Shown: positions 44,630 through 54,910 of the stretch, piece by piece
Layout: the number at the start of each line of letters is the position of its first letter
Position numbering within the stretch: the stretch's first letter is position 1
Source of the DNA: Phoebastria nigripes
Lineage: Eukaryota; Chordata; Aves; Procellariiformes; Diomedeidae
Assembly (NCBI GenBank): GCA_035582835.1
Contig: JAYKAV010002541.1
Span: forward strand, 559,317-623,316
Direction of reading: 5' to 3'
DNA: 64,000 nucleotides
Position numbers and translations under genes: made by a program
The notes under the pieces: model-generated
What the model saw: only the letters and a program-made list of their open reading frames with translations
Database searches by the model: none
What the model was told of the DNA's origin: nothing

Positions 44630-47540
44630 ACAGCATCCTCATTCCTACACTCCACATAAGCACTAAGTTGGCCTGAGCCAATAGTTAAATATAGGAGCAT
44701 GGTTAAGTATACCTGGCAGGAAACAGTTCGTGCGCTCATGTGAAATACCAAGGCACCCTCCAGGCCAAGTTGTCTCTGAGATCATATTGGCTAATCTTCA
44801 ATTGTCTGGTACTTCAGGAGCACAGCAGTAGAGAAAAAGAGGTGGAGTCTGGATCATGATTGCCTTCTGGGGTATTACATCCTGTCTGTACTCTGAAAAA
44901 ACACATTTACATCATAGCCTAAGATCCAGATCACAGGGGAAAAGCGATCTTCCAGCACCTCTCCTTTCCCAAAGAGCTAGGCAGAAAGCACAAATACCGG
45001 CTGGATAGATGGAGACAGATTATTTTCCATACTACAGAGAGTTCCCATTCAGGTCAACACAATATACATATTCAGAACCAAGCTAAAAGTCACCACATAA
45101 ACCTGAGTCCTGGGGTCCTTTGGTATGTCTTGGACCAGCTGCTGAGGAACACCAGCTCTGCTTTCTGACACCACTTTCCAAAGAGTTTGTTTTTGAGGCT
45201 TCGATTTTCAGCAGTGTCATAAGCAGGGTCAGACACTGTATTTTGGATAAGTTATTGCTGACAGGGCATGGGAACATGCAACATCCCTGATGCCTTCCTC
45301 TGCTGGCTAGTGGGATGTGATGTCTTCTGGTTTGGGCTGCAGATGAAACAGTGAGAAGAGTTAGCCTCATCAAGGCACCTGTGAAGTCTGTTAAGAGGAA
45401 AATAAGAACTCTTCTCTGAGCAATTGCTTTTAATTTCCTAGGTCAGGTGAACTGGGGACAGGATCAGCAGCACTGCCATGGGTCCCACAAGAACACCACA
45501 CTTGCTGTGACCCTCAGCTTTTTGAGTCACTTTTAAATGGGCATATTTAAAAACAAACAGAATTTTGAAAGACAGATTATATACAATTTATGAGTACAGC
45601 AATTATCTGTTGGCTAATACACTCACACAAAATAGTTGGGACTAACATGCACCCCAACTAAGGGGACCCAGTGCTGACTGCCTGGGCAGTAGACTCAATC
45701 ACATGGAAAAGGGTTAGCCTTTACTGCTTCTTGGAGTGGGCTAGGCCTTCATCTTGCTGAGTTCCCATCCTCCAACTCCCTGCTGCTTTTCCTCATGGTT
45801 TTTCCACCTTTTCACATCAGTACATGCCCACTTAAACCAGGAAAAGCCAACATACTCATTTGCCCAAAGGGCAAAACTTGGCTGTTTCCCTGCACTTTGT
45901 CAGCCATGGAAATGGGTACTAGTTAGCTCCCAGTTTGCAATATTATAGGGAATATCCACTTTATAAGCCACCTAGAAACACCAGTGCCCACAAGGAAGTT
46001 CATGCTGTCTTTCTACCATAAGGACCTGAGCCTCCATTACTGTAACATCTTTAGTAACTCATGGCTCCCCTGTGAGCCAGGGACTGGATATGAGATGGGA
46101 GTCATCCCACCTGACTTTAGGTGCCCATCTTAGAATGAGACAAAGTGCTCATCTCTCCACAGTCTGCAGGAGGAAATTCAGAGCNCTAGCACAGGGATAG
46201 AGCATGGTACTGGAGGTATTTCAGCCTGGACAGATGAATCATAACAAAGATACTAACAGTTACACTGAGCAATGGATTTAGGCATGCATTGCAATGCTTA
46301 GGCGGAAATGAAGTGCCTCAGTCCACACTTAGCATCCAAGATGTCTAGCCAGTATCCTTCTCACCCCACTGACATTTAACTCACCTGCAAACACTCAGCC
46401 TGACTGGCCCACTACTGCCAAATCTGAGCATTGTCTGTTTGAGACCAGATCCACACCTGGAAGCAAGGTGCTCTTCTAGACAATGTCCTGAAAGATGTGG
46501 GCAGAGAAGAGCGCTAAAAGTGTCTCTACCAGGGTGCCTCTCTCCTGTTAATATTGCACACTGATGGTGCTTATAAAAAAGTCTGGTTGCAACATTGCCC
46601 AAATTCCATAAAAATCTAAATTCAGTTTCTTTTAAACTTCATTTTGGGGCTCTAAATGCAAACAACTCAGTCACTCTGATCCTAATCTGGCACCACGGAA
46701 TCAGTCTTTATTTCTCTGGTGAAAAGAAGAAAAAAAAAAAAATCAGGTGAAACCTTTTGCCTAGCTTCCAGGCTCATTCTTTACAGCATTTAAAAATGAG
46801 GCAAGATAGCGGCCTCAAAATTTTCTCTTAGAAAAAGTAAATTTTTTTTTTTTAGGAAAAGAAAACTTTATCACCCATGCCAGTACTAAAACATCCATGG
46901 CAAAGTACTGCTTTGAAGCAAGAGCCACCAGGACCCTTCATAACCCAGCACATACAGGGTCTGCAAGAGAGGTCTGCCATTTTTTCCCTAAAAGCCCTTC
47001 TATTTATACTCATCTTGGCAGGCTTGAAAGTACCTGCCAGATGGACAGATAACTGACATCCGGAAAAGACACTCCACCAGCTGCTGTTAGCAGGGGTTGG
47101 GAAGTGTGGGGGCTGGTTAACAAGAAACCACTTACTTCCTCGCGGCTGCTAGCTGCCCGCTACCTTCCTAAGGCTTAATGGAATTTGGAGAGAGTATTTC
47201 AAGTCAGACCATCTGTCAGCACACATATATATCAGAGGAGTCCCAGCATCTTGCTTGCATGTCAAGCGCAAGCTTTGTTTCCTCACAGGAGGCTTTGTTG
47301 GTGCACTCTCCCTCATCCCTCTGACTTCCACAGTGATTCCCACAGGGCAGAGGTTTGACCATGGATGGTACTTACTGCTGATAAGCTGGCNAGCTGAGAC
47401 CCACGCCAACGGGCAGAGGGCTCCTTGGATAGCTGTTGGCTGCAAGTCAGAGGCAGCCATGCCCAACAGAGGGGTAAGAGGAGAGAACTAGCTTTCACAC
47501 CACTCGGAAGCTGTGAGCCCTCAGACCACAGGCAGCCCTG
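44630..47540. other. Unique noncoding DNA, no gene recognised
   Basis: Short chance frames. A poly-A run lies near 46729-46742 and a poly-T run near 46842-46853. 46094-46140 may be a third, weak member of the unclassified repeat seen at 33786 and 43693. Ns lie at 46185 and 47391. Confidence 0.5.
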
Positions 47541-47672
47541 GGTGGAAAAGCCCTGGGGGTGATGCTGGACACAGAGCTGAAGGAGCTGGCAGCGCACTTT
47601 CACTGCAAATAGAGCAAACGACATCCTGGCCTGCGTTAGATGAGTGGCCAGCAGAGCAAGAGGAGTTGTTAA
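47541..47672 (+). mobile_element. Degraded internal CR1 ORF2 fragment
   Basis: TGGAAAAGCCCTGGGGGTGA, GCTGGACACAGAGCTGAAGG, then AACGACATCCTGGCCTGCG and GTGGCCAGCAGAGCAAG align in order with the block at 43950-44075 of the intact-looking CR1 (GAAAAGGACCTGGGGGTGCT, AACGGCATCCTGGCCTGTA, GTGGCCAGCAGGAG). It stops before the conserved [10 protein letters not shown] part, has no tail and is frame-broken. A piece without a 3' end is unusual for CR1, so a deletion probably removed the rest. Confidence 0.72.
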
Positions 47673-48869
47673 AAAATCATGCCAGCTTTTACCCACTGCA
47701 AGAATCACAAAATTTTAAAATGCACCTGTATTTGGGAATTCTCTAACAATATTCCTGATTTTATGCTCTTTGTCACTTACCTCTTAGTTTTGCTAAGAAT
47801 TTCCCACCAGGCAACATATAAACTGTGTTTACTGACATCCTGAAAGAAGATTTCTTACACTTTTCTGTGTTCAGTTTCTCCTCTGCAATTTCAAAAACCA
47901 AATGCACCCTTTTCCTTTCATTGCAAGCAGGGAGCCTGGCATAACCACAGGACTCCAGGAACTGGGGCTTTAAGAACAACTGCAACTTATGTGAGCCTCC
48001 TGAAAAAAATCACCTTGTGTTTTATTCTCCTTTTTAACCTAAGGCNGTGCCTAGGCTCCCTTAACAGGTAACAGCTGAGCCCAATGTGGGCAGGCTGAAC
48101 AACTGGGCAAAAAGCTACCAGCATTTTTGCAGTCTGTTGATCAANAGGACCACTGGAATAAAGCCGCACGCTCCTTTACACTGCATCAGTATCTGTAGTC
48201 GGCTAAATCCCTTCACTTCTCCCTCTGCCTCCACACTTCCATTTGTAAAACAGCACCTCCTTCACAAGCTCCTGAGAAGCACGATTTGTAAGAGCAAGGG
48301 ACTGCCATCCTTCTGCTTAAAGGGAAAGACCCCCACCTGCACACAGAACCTAATTAAAGTGAGTTCGACTGATGGATTAGTTTGCAGCTATTTTTGTTCT
48401 CCAAAAACCTAGACATAAGAGCAAGTACTCTGTTCTGATGCATTAACATGGCACTTGCCTGTAGTTCATTCACTGCATTTATTTCTATCTTATTAATACA
48501 TTTGCCTGCAGAAGAAGAACAAATGGGAACAAACAATTTGGATATTTCTTCTTCTGGGGCACAAGATCTGCCTCGTACTAATAAGATACGTAAGTGACAA
48601 ATATTACAGCTCCTCTGTGTCTATGATCTCATTTATAACTAGAATAATCTTCAGTAACTCTGCTGAAATCAAAGGAGCTACTTAAAATTTAAGGGCTGGT
48701 GCTGAGATCAGCATCCACCTAATGCAATACCAGTTACGGATTCCTCCACTCCTCAACAGTTTTGTAGACACTTGCAATTTCACCCAAGAGTGCCATTTTT
48801 CTTTTAAAGCACCTGATCTTGGAGCCTTAATTTGTCCTTTTGTTTTCCTTTCTTTTCTTTTTTTTTTTN

Positions 48870-48905
<36 letters not shown>

Positions 48906-49490
48906 TCCATTTCAATCTCATTGAGTTAGAAAGAAGTCTGAGACATTCCAACAGTAAGAGACAATTAACAGCAAATTATTTTAGAAAGTTTCACATTTTC
49001 CCAGGTGATTTCACATCTCTGATGATGTGCTTGGGTTTGGAATTTAGCAATGCCAGACTAATTCTCTGAGTTGCTGCAAGCCAGTATATCACNGCTGCTG
49101 ACCCTTTGAGAACAATAGTTTTAGAAGCAGTGGCATCAATATCAGATACATCAGACAGCCCAGTAAGTTAATGAGGCTGATGATCATACTTCAAACTTCT
49201 TTTTCAATACACTTGGTCCAAAAAAATCCAAAGCCACTCTTTGTCTCTCCTCAGATCCTGCCTTGTAAATTAATTTATTTTTAGTTCCTTCTATCTGATA
49301 GAGGCCAGGGCTCCATTAAAAATCAGGCACTGGCACTGATTTGAAGCATTAGTTTTGGTAACCTTACTACACTGACAAAAAGGGACACATGGGGTTAAAG
49401 CTCATTAATTTCTTGTGGCTTGTTTCACTCAAATGATTGTGTCTTTCCTGCTGTAGCAGCATGACCTTGAAAAGACCTTGCTGAACCCCC
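47673..49490. other. Unique noncoding DNA with a long poly-T tract
   Basis: No exon or named repeat. The main structure is the poly-T tract at 48858-48904. Open frames across it (48682-48951 minus, 48722-49069 plus) are poly-Lys or poly-Phe artefacts of that tract. Ns lie at 48046, 48145, 48869 and 49093. Confidence 0.5.
48858..48904. repeat. Poly-T tract, about 47 bases
   Basis: An almost pure T run with one N at 48869, preceded by a CTTTCTTTTC lead-in. If read on the minus strand it could be a poly-A tail of a retrocopy lying to the right, but the right flank (48905-49080) matches no gene I recognise and no target duplication was found. Length in the assembly is probably unreliable. Confidence 0.9.
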
Positions 49491-49895
49491 ACTCTGTCAG
49501 AGTCCCGCTGCCCATATTTCACCTTCTTCATGTCCAGGAAGATACTCTGGAGACTAGAAGTAAAGGGCTCCTCATCCACAAGATGGCAAGGGATGTTCAG
49601 GGTGGCAAGAGCTGCCCTGAACAATATGTTGCTGCCTGCTAGTTGTAATAGTATGTGGGTGATCACCAGCAACGAGTGAACGATATTCTGGGGGTAGAAG
49701 CCAGAGGAATGAAATGGGAGAAGGCAAACCCAGCCTCCCGGTGAGCTGTAGGGATGGTCTCAAATGGGGATGGTACGGCAAGCCTCAGTCGTACTGGTGC
49801 CGCAAGCACAAGGGGAGGAACTGCGTGACGCAGGCAGAAACAACTCTGGAGGAGGTCAGGGCTTCTTCCGTGGTACCATTTAGATATCTCAGCTG
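49491..49895 (-). other. CpG-richer patch with open frames, possible degraded exon
   Basis: This stretch has more CpG than its surroundings (TACGGC, AGTCGTAC, GTGCCGC, GCGTGACGC, CAACGAGTGAACG). On the minus strand two frames follow one another, 49932-49663 and 49672-49367, with an acceptor-like TTCCTGAATTTTTCAG ending near 49894. The second frame contains a protein-like stretch (LLQLAGSNILFRAALATLN) but I cannot match it to a family with any certainty. It may be a decayed exon or retrocopy, or simply chance. Confidence 0.2.
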
Positions 49896-50220
49896 AAAAA
49901 TTCAGGAAATAGCTTGTTTTCTGCTGGGACAAAAATCACATTTTAAGGTNAGTCAGCTGCAAACAGGCCCCATTGCTGAAGAATGCTGGCCTAGAAACAA
50001 AACTGCGTCTCTAGTTCTCTTCGATACAGNATGGCTACCATTCAAACTTGGTTTGGTTTTACACTCTTCCCGTGCTTCACAGCTGTCAGCACCACAAAGG
50101 CACACTCCTAGCCTCTCAATCNTATTGCCAACAGCCAGGGCAATGACAACCTTCCACCATAGTGTCAGTCTCAGAATGATGAAGCAAGAGCAGTAGGCAG
50201 TCACTAGGAGTAGGACATAA
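49896..50220. other. Short unique segment left of the LTR
   Basis: No frame, repeat or RNA is recognised. Ns lie at 49950, 50030 and 50122. Confidence 0.5.
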
Positions 50221-50225
50221 CTATT
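50221..50225. repeat. Target-site duplication, left copy (CTATT)
   Basis: CTATT here is repeated exactly at 50800-50804, immediately outside the TG..CA ends of the LTR. Five bases is the size expected for ERVL-class integrases. Confidence 0.85.
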
Positions 50226-50465
50226 TGTCCTGGTTTCAGCTGGGATAGATTTAATTTTTTTTTTCCTAGTAGTTGGTATAGTGCTATGTTTTGGATTTAG
50301 TATGACAAGAATGTCGATAACACACTGATGTTTNTAGTTGTTGCTAAGTAGTCTACTAGTCAAGGACTTTTCAGCTTCCCATGCTCTGCCAGGTGCACAA
50401 GAAGCTGGGAGGGAGCATAGNCAGGACAGCTAGCCCAACTGGCCAATGGGGTATTCCATACCATA

Positions 50466-50488
50466 TGACGTCAAGCTCAGTATATAAA
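50466..50488 (+). promoter_or_regulatory. LTR core promoter: CRE-like site plus TATA box
   Basis: TGACGTCA at 50466-50473 is a perfect cAMP-response-element palindrome, and TATATAAA starts 8 bases after it at 50481. Transcription would be expected to start about 25-30 bases downstream of the TATA box. Both motifs look undamaged, so the LTR could still act as an enhancer or promoter. Activity is inference. Confidence 0.7.
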
Positions 50489-50668
50489 GCTGGGGGAAGA
50501 AGAAAGAAGGGGGGACGTTGGGATTGATGGTGTTTGTCTTCCCAAGTCACCGTTACACGTGATGGAGCCCTGCTTTCCTGGAGATGGCTGAACACCTGCC
50601 TGCCGATGGGAAGTAGTGAATGAATTCCTTGTTTTGCTTTGCTTGCGTGCGCGGCTTTTGCTTTCCCT

Positions 50669-50674
50669 ATTAAA
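50669..50674 (+). terminator. LTR polyadenylation signal ATTAAA
   Basis: ATTAAA is followed within 30 bases by a T/C-rich segment (TTTTCTCACTTTT), the arrangement expected at the end of the R region of the LTR. Confidence 0.65.
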
Positions 50675-50799
50675 CTGTCTTTATCTCAACCCATGAGTTT
50701 TCTCACTTTTACCCTTCCAATTCTCTCCCCCATCCCACCAGGGGGGAGTGAGCGAGTGGCTGTGTGGTGCTAGTTGCTGGCTGGGGTTAAACCACGACA

Positions 50800-50804
50800 C
50801 TATT
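50800..50804. repeat. Target-site duplication, right copy (CTATT)
   Basis: Exact match to 50221-50225, directly after the terminal CA of the LTR. Confidence 0.85.
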
Positions 50805-52329
50805 AAAAGTTGCCAGTTCATAGAAGTACTCCATTGTCACTCATTTCAGCGTGAAATTCGCTGTAAGGGCACAATCTCAAGTGTTCTGGAACAATAATCT
50901 ACAGCATTGCAATTCTTGAAGACCTCTTAATGAACAGAAACTCTTAAAATTAATACTTGGCTACTAGAGGAATTGGCTGGTTCATCAGGACTTTATTACT
51001 GTTAACATATTATCTTTCCCACATAAAGTTTAATTAATGCAATGAGAGGAGAGAGAGTGGCACAAGCAGCAGCAAGCCCAGAAATGTCAGAAGGGGCAGG
51101 AAGCCCCACCAATCACCCCAGACTTGTCCTGGACAGGGACAGCCNATAGAAGGCAATGTCACAATAGAGTCAAATAGCTAAAGAAAAATTTAACCTGTTT
51201 TTAAAATAGTCGAAATCTCATCGGCAACGTCCCTTACTTTGAGAGTTAACATTTCAAAACAGCCCAGTAGAAACTAGGCCACAGTGAAGATACTGAGTTC
51301 TGGAAGATTTGTTCATTTTTAGTAGATGTATAGGGTAGTGGATCATATGATGAAGTGAAAAAAATCTGAAAATCTCTGAGTTCAGGATCTGGGCATTCAG
51401 GTGAATTCCAGTCTTCTTCTGGAATTTCCTAAACTTCAGGAATTCAGCGTAGAAGGGTGTTCAACAGAAAAAAATTTTTGTAGCAGTTGCTAGTTTATTT
51501 ATGGAGGAATTTTGCGTTAGTCAGCTTTTTTTGTCAGTTTGGCAATTTTGGTATATACTGTTGAGTATTTAAAGAAATAGTAAATCTATATGCATTCAAT
51601 ACACTTAATTTCATCATAAAGTACACAGGTTTCTTTAAAAGTCTGCTCCTAATTGTGAAGCAAGCAACATTTCNTAACAATCTTCCAGAAAAAGCTTCAC
51701 ATCCAAAATGATTTCTTGGTTTCTGCAACAACACTTGAAGCCATCAAGGAATCCCTCAACATATCTTCACCTTTGCTTTAACAAAAGGACCCGGGCAGGT
51801 CCAATTTCTTATTCTTGAGTATGTGCGTCTCCCAGTTTGTCAGTAAATATAGGTGATTTTAAAAGACCGTTGCTTAAAACTGCTGTTCAACTTGATTTGG
51901 CGATTGCCTTTGTATGAAGGGTGTGAAAAGGCCCTTTTATATTTGCATAGACTTGGAAGAGGGAAATAAGGACCAAGATAAAACCGTGTAAGCACAGAGG
52001 TATTCAAGGACAGTGTGTTAAAATGGAACTGCTCTGGACAGTCATGTTGCTTCCTTCCTTATGGAAGGCTTATTGGGCAGAGAGCATCTGCACTAAGCAA
52101 CACCACCTGGTGAGGGGCTAAGAGGATACCTGGTGCCTAGATCCTACAGAGACTTCTGCCCATGATGAATCAAGTTCTCCCAAGCAAAGTCAATGCACTA
52201 ATCCACAAGGAAATTAGTTGTACACTTTCGTTCAAATAGAGCTAGGTCTCCTTTGTCTTCCCCTGAACAGGATTTATACAAAAAGTAATTCTTTCTGATG
52301 CCAAACTCATAACTCAGTTCAATTACTTG
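50805..52329. other. Unique noncoding DNA, no gene recognised
   Basis: AT-rich with short frames only. Ns lie at 51145 and 51674. No repeat or exon is recognised. Confidence 0.5.
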
Positions 52330-52500
52330 CTGTATTAAACTGCTGAATCCAGTGATTTATTGATTCAGTCTTAATTGTGACCCTATTTTCATCCTTGTCT
52401 TGTTCCTCTTTAATTAGTTTCATGAAACTGTAGTAAATTAGCCTAATAATGTGCTTGATAAGCACATACTTGCTCACTTTTTTCTTTTAGTAAAATCCAT
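52330..52500. other. Candidate conserved noncoding element
   Basis: AT-rich and stop-dense with homeobox-like words (CTTAATTGTG, CTTTAATTAGTTTC, AAATTAGCCTAATAATG) and GCTTGATAAGCAC. Judged only on word content. Confidence 0.25.
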
Positions 52501-52559
52501 AGAGTACATGGAGCTGGTCTACCCCTTCAAGTCATGATATGGACCATGAACATTTGATT

Positions 52560-52635
52560 CTGCCTAATATCTAAAGCCCAAATTCACAAAGGCATTTAGA
52601 AACCTAAACCCCATGTTAATAGAACTTGCTCTCAT
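52560..52635. repeat. Possible fragment of an old amniote repeat
   Basis: CCCAAATTCACAAAGGCATT followed by TAGAAACCTAAACCCCATG resembles an old repeat that I recall with the words CAAAGGTATTTAGGCACC and TAACTCCCATTG. The match is weak and the family is not named here. Confidence 0.3.
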
Positions 52636-54639
52636 TTATTTATTTGATTATTTATTTAAATGAATTGATGTCTTTTGCAAAAGTGGGAAGCTTTCCCTCG
52701 CTGAAGGTCCAGTGAGCCCAGCAAGAAAAAATTAGTGCTGCTTCATTCTGCACAGGACTCCTGCTTGTAGGTCAGTTGTGTTGGCATTTGGCTGGTTCCC
52801 ATTCATCATACAGGCCATCACACACGAAGTAATGCCAAGGACTATTGCACGCTCTCCACAATCACACGCTGCTCTAGGAAAGGTGCAAGTTCTGTGGGGA
52901 AACAGTCCAAGCATTCATGCCAGAAACAAGTCAGAACTTTATAGATGGGCTCATTATCAGAGCAAAGCAAAACGCTCAGTCTGAAAGGTCTCTAATCCCC
53001 AGTTTGTAAGAGCCCATTCTTTTGTCTATGCTGGACTTTCTGCACCAAATCAAAACGACTTCTGGTAAGCAAGGTCCATGACTAGCTTGTCTTCTTTGCA
53101 CTTCACCACCCATCACCCAGAAGGTTGGTTCAACTACTTCTTTCCAGATATCTTCCTTACTGCGTTGCACAAGTACTACATACCAAGTCTCTGCATCCCA
53201 AAGACTGGGGACTGGCTAGGACCATTGTGTACTCACAGAAGGGACTGGGACCTTCAAAGAAAACCTGGAACAGCAAAGCCTGAAAACATCCTGTGCTTCC
53301 TACCATTTCCACCTGAAAAACACACTTCCTACTCTGCAGGAAGGGGAGAATGCAAACAGATGCCTGTGCAGACATGCAGCCTAACTCCAGGTGCACAGCA
53401 TCAGAAAGAAATGTTCGGTGAAGAGTGGTGTTCATATGCATCCTTTATTCTTTGACTGTGTTAGCCTCTGACATAGGTTGTTTTCTGTGTCCAGAACAAA
53501 CAATCTAAATCCATTAAAAAAAAAAAAAAAGGGGGAGAATAAGGTTCTTAAGGATCTTCTTTAATGAAAGAGAAATCTATCAATTGCTGCCAGAAGAGCT
53601 GTGTTATCATAGCAATGTGTATCTAACCATGTAGGTTAAGTCATATNTCAAGAAGGGAGGGTGTTCATTAGCTTTTGTTCCAATTTGTAGTTTTCTAGTC
53701 CCTGGAGGAACCTTATGTCAGACACCCATGCCAGAAACAAATATAAAGGGCCAATGTTCCCTCCTTTTTCTATTAGTGTAACTCCACTGGCATGTGCTCC
53801 CCAGGGTAAATCCCGGTATGATCTGCCTCTTCCTCCACCCCAAACGAGTCCTTAGCCTCACTCAATTCTCTGTCTGTCTGACTGCCAAATCTAAGAACAA
53901 TTATTAGCAGAATGATCTCCAAACNAGCACTGAACAGGAAACAGAGCTGATTAACTAAGGCAGAAAGCTCTCCAAACCCCAGCCAGGGTTTTCTGCTGGC
54001 TTAGAGCTCTGCCTGGCACCACTGGGAGCAGCCCTGACACATTCACACCACCCTGGTGCAGAAAGGACCTCTGCTTAGCAGAAGGGAGTAGAAGGGGGTC
54101 AGACAGTGGCAAGCTGATCCCTAATGCAGGCACAAAATGAGAGATGCATTTGTAACAGTCTGGAAATCCACAGGTGGATCCACACACCCTGGGAACCATC
54201 ACTTGCAGTTTTTCAATCCAGATTGAGCCAGTACACGCCCCATAGGAAAATGCCAGATAGGGAAGTCTCATGGTCCAGACCACTGCAGTCCTCTCAGGCC
54301 TTCCAATCTCTTTCTATACAGCCCTCACAAAGCATTATAGCCAGTTTTCCTCTTTTGAAAACTGCGTTTCTCATCTACATCACATTACCTTGTGATGAGA
54401 GAACTCCTGAGGTCCCTGGGCAGTGACCACAACCAACCCTGGGAACTGGACGCAAAGGCTCAGCCACAGTCAGGAGTTTTGCCTTCCAGGCAGACAGTCA
54501 AGGACAATTTAGCACTTTATTACCACATGCAAATGGTCATCTCTAGCAACAGAACGATCATGCCAAATACCATTTCCAATTTCTGAGCCTTCCCAACAAA
54601 CGAATCAATTACCACTCCTAGCTGGGATCATTACACAGC
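52636..54639. other. Unique noncoding DNA, no gene recognised
   Basis: Short chance frames. A poly-A run lies at about 53514-53531. 53775-53825 (GTGTAACTCCACTGGC, then GGGTAAATCCCGG) weakly recalls another old amniote repeat rich in GTGTAACTCC words. Ns lie at 53647 and 53925. Confidence 0.5.
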
Positions 54640-54910
54640 CTTGTTCCCTTCTGCATTGTTTGCTCAGTAATATTGCTCTGTGTCTTCATTAACTAGCAGT
54701 GATGTGGAAAGAAACAACCATAATTCATATTCAAAAAGTCATCCTGCCATGTACCCATTCACTCACCATTCCTAATTAAGTTCATGAAAGATTAATTCCT
54801 TAATGATTATGATTTGTAATGTTAATTAATTAGCTGTTTTTCCATTAAGCATTCAGAGGTTTCCAGCATTACATCGATTCCTTAATTAGCCTGTGGCAAG
54901 TGTAAAAAAA
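54640..54910. other. Candidate conserved noncoding element, homeobox-word rich
   Basis: A dense series of TAATTA-type words within about 170 bases (CCTAATTAAGTTC, GATTAATTCCTTAATGATTA, GTTAATTAATTAGCTG, TTCCTTAATTAGCC) in a stretch without any open frame. This is the strongest concentration of such words in the window and is typical of vertebrate developmental enhancers, but conservation cannot be tested here. Confidence 0.4.

Larger units (their letters stand above)
50226..50799 (+). mobile_element. Solitary ERVL-type LTR
   Basis: A complete 574-bp LTR begins TGTCCTGGTTTCAGCTGGG and ends GGTTAAACCACGACA, with CTATT on both sides. It contains a CRE-like TGACGTCA (50466-50473), a TATA box TATATAAA (50481-50488) and an ATTAAA polyadenylation signal (50669-50674), in the order U3, R, U5. 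These landmarks match an abundant bird endogenous-retrovirus LTR that I know from finch-type genomes. No internal retroviral sequence, primer-binding site or second LTR follows, so it is a solo LTR left by recombination between the two LTRs of a former provirus. Ns at 50334 and 50422 are the only gaps. It carries no coding capacity. Confidence 0.93.

Noticed and set aside
48682..49069. Lys-rich and Phe-rich open frames
   Set aside because: They are translations of the poly-T tract in opposite directions.
50805..51200. Internal retroviral sequence downstream of the LTR
   Set aside because: The target duplication directly follows the LTR end, and no primer-binding site or gag-like frame follows, so it is a solo LTR.
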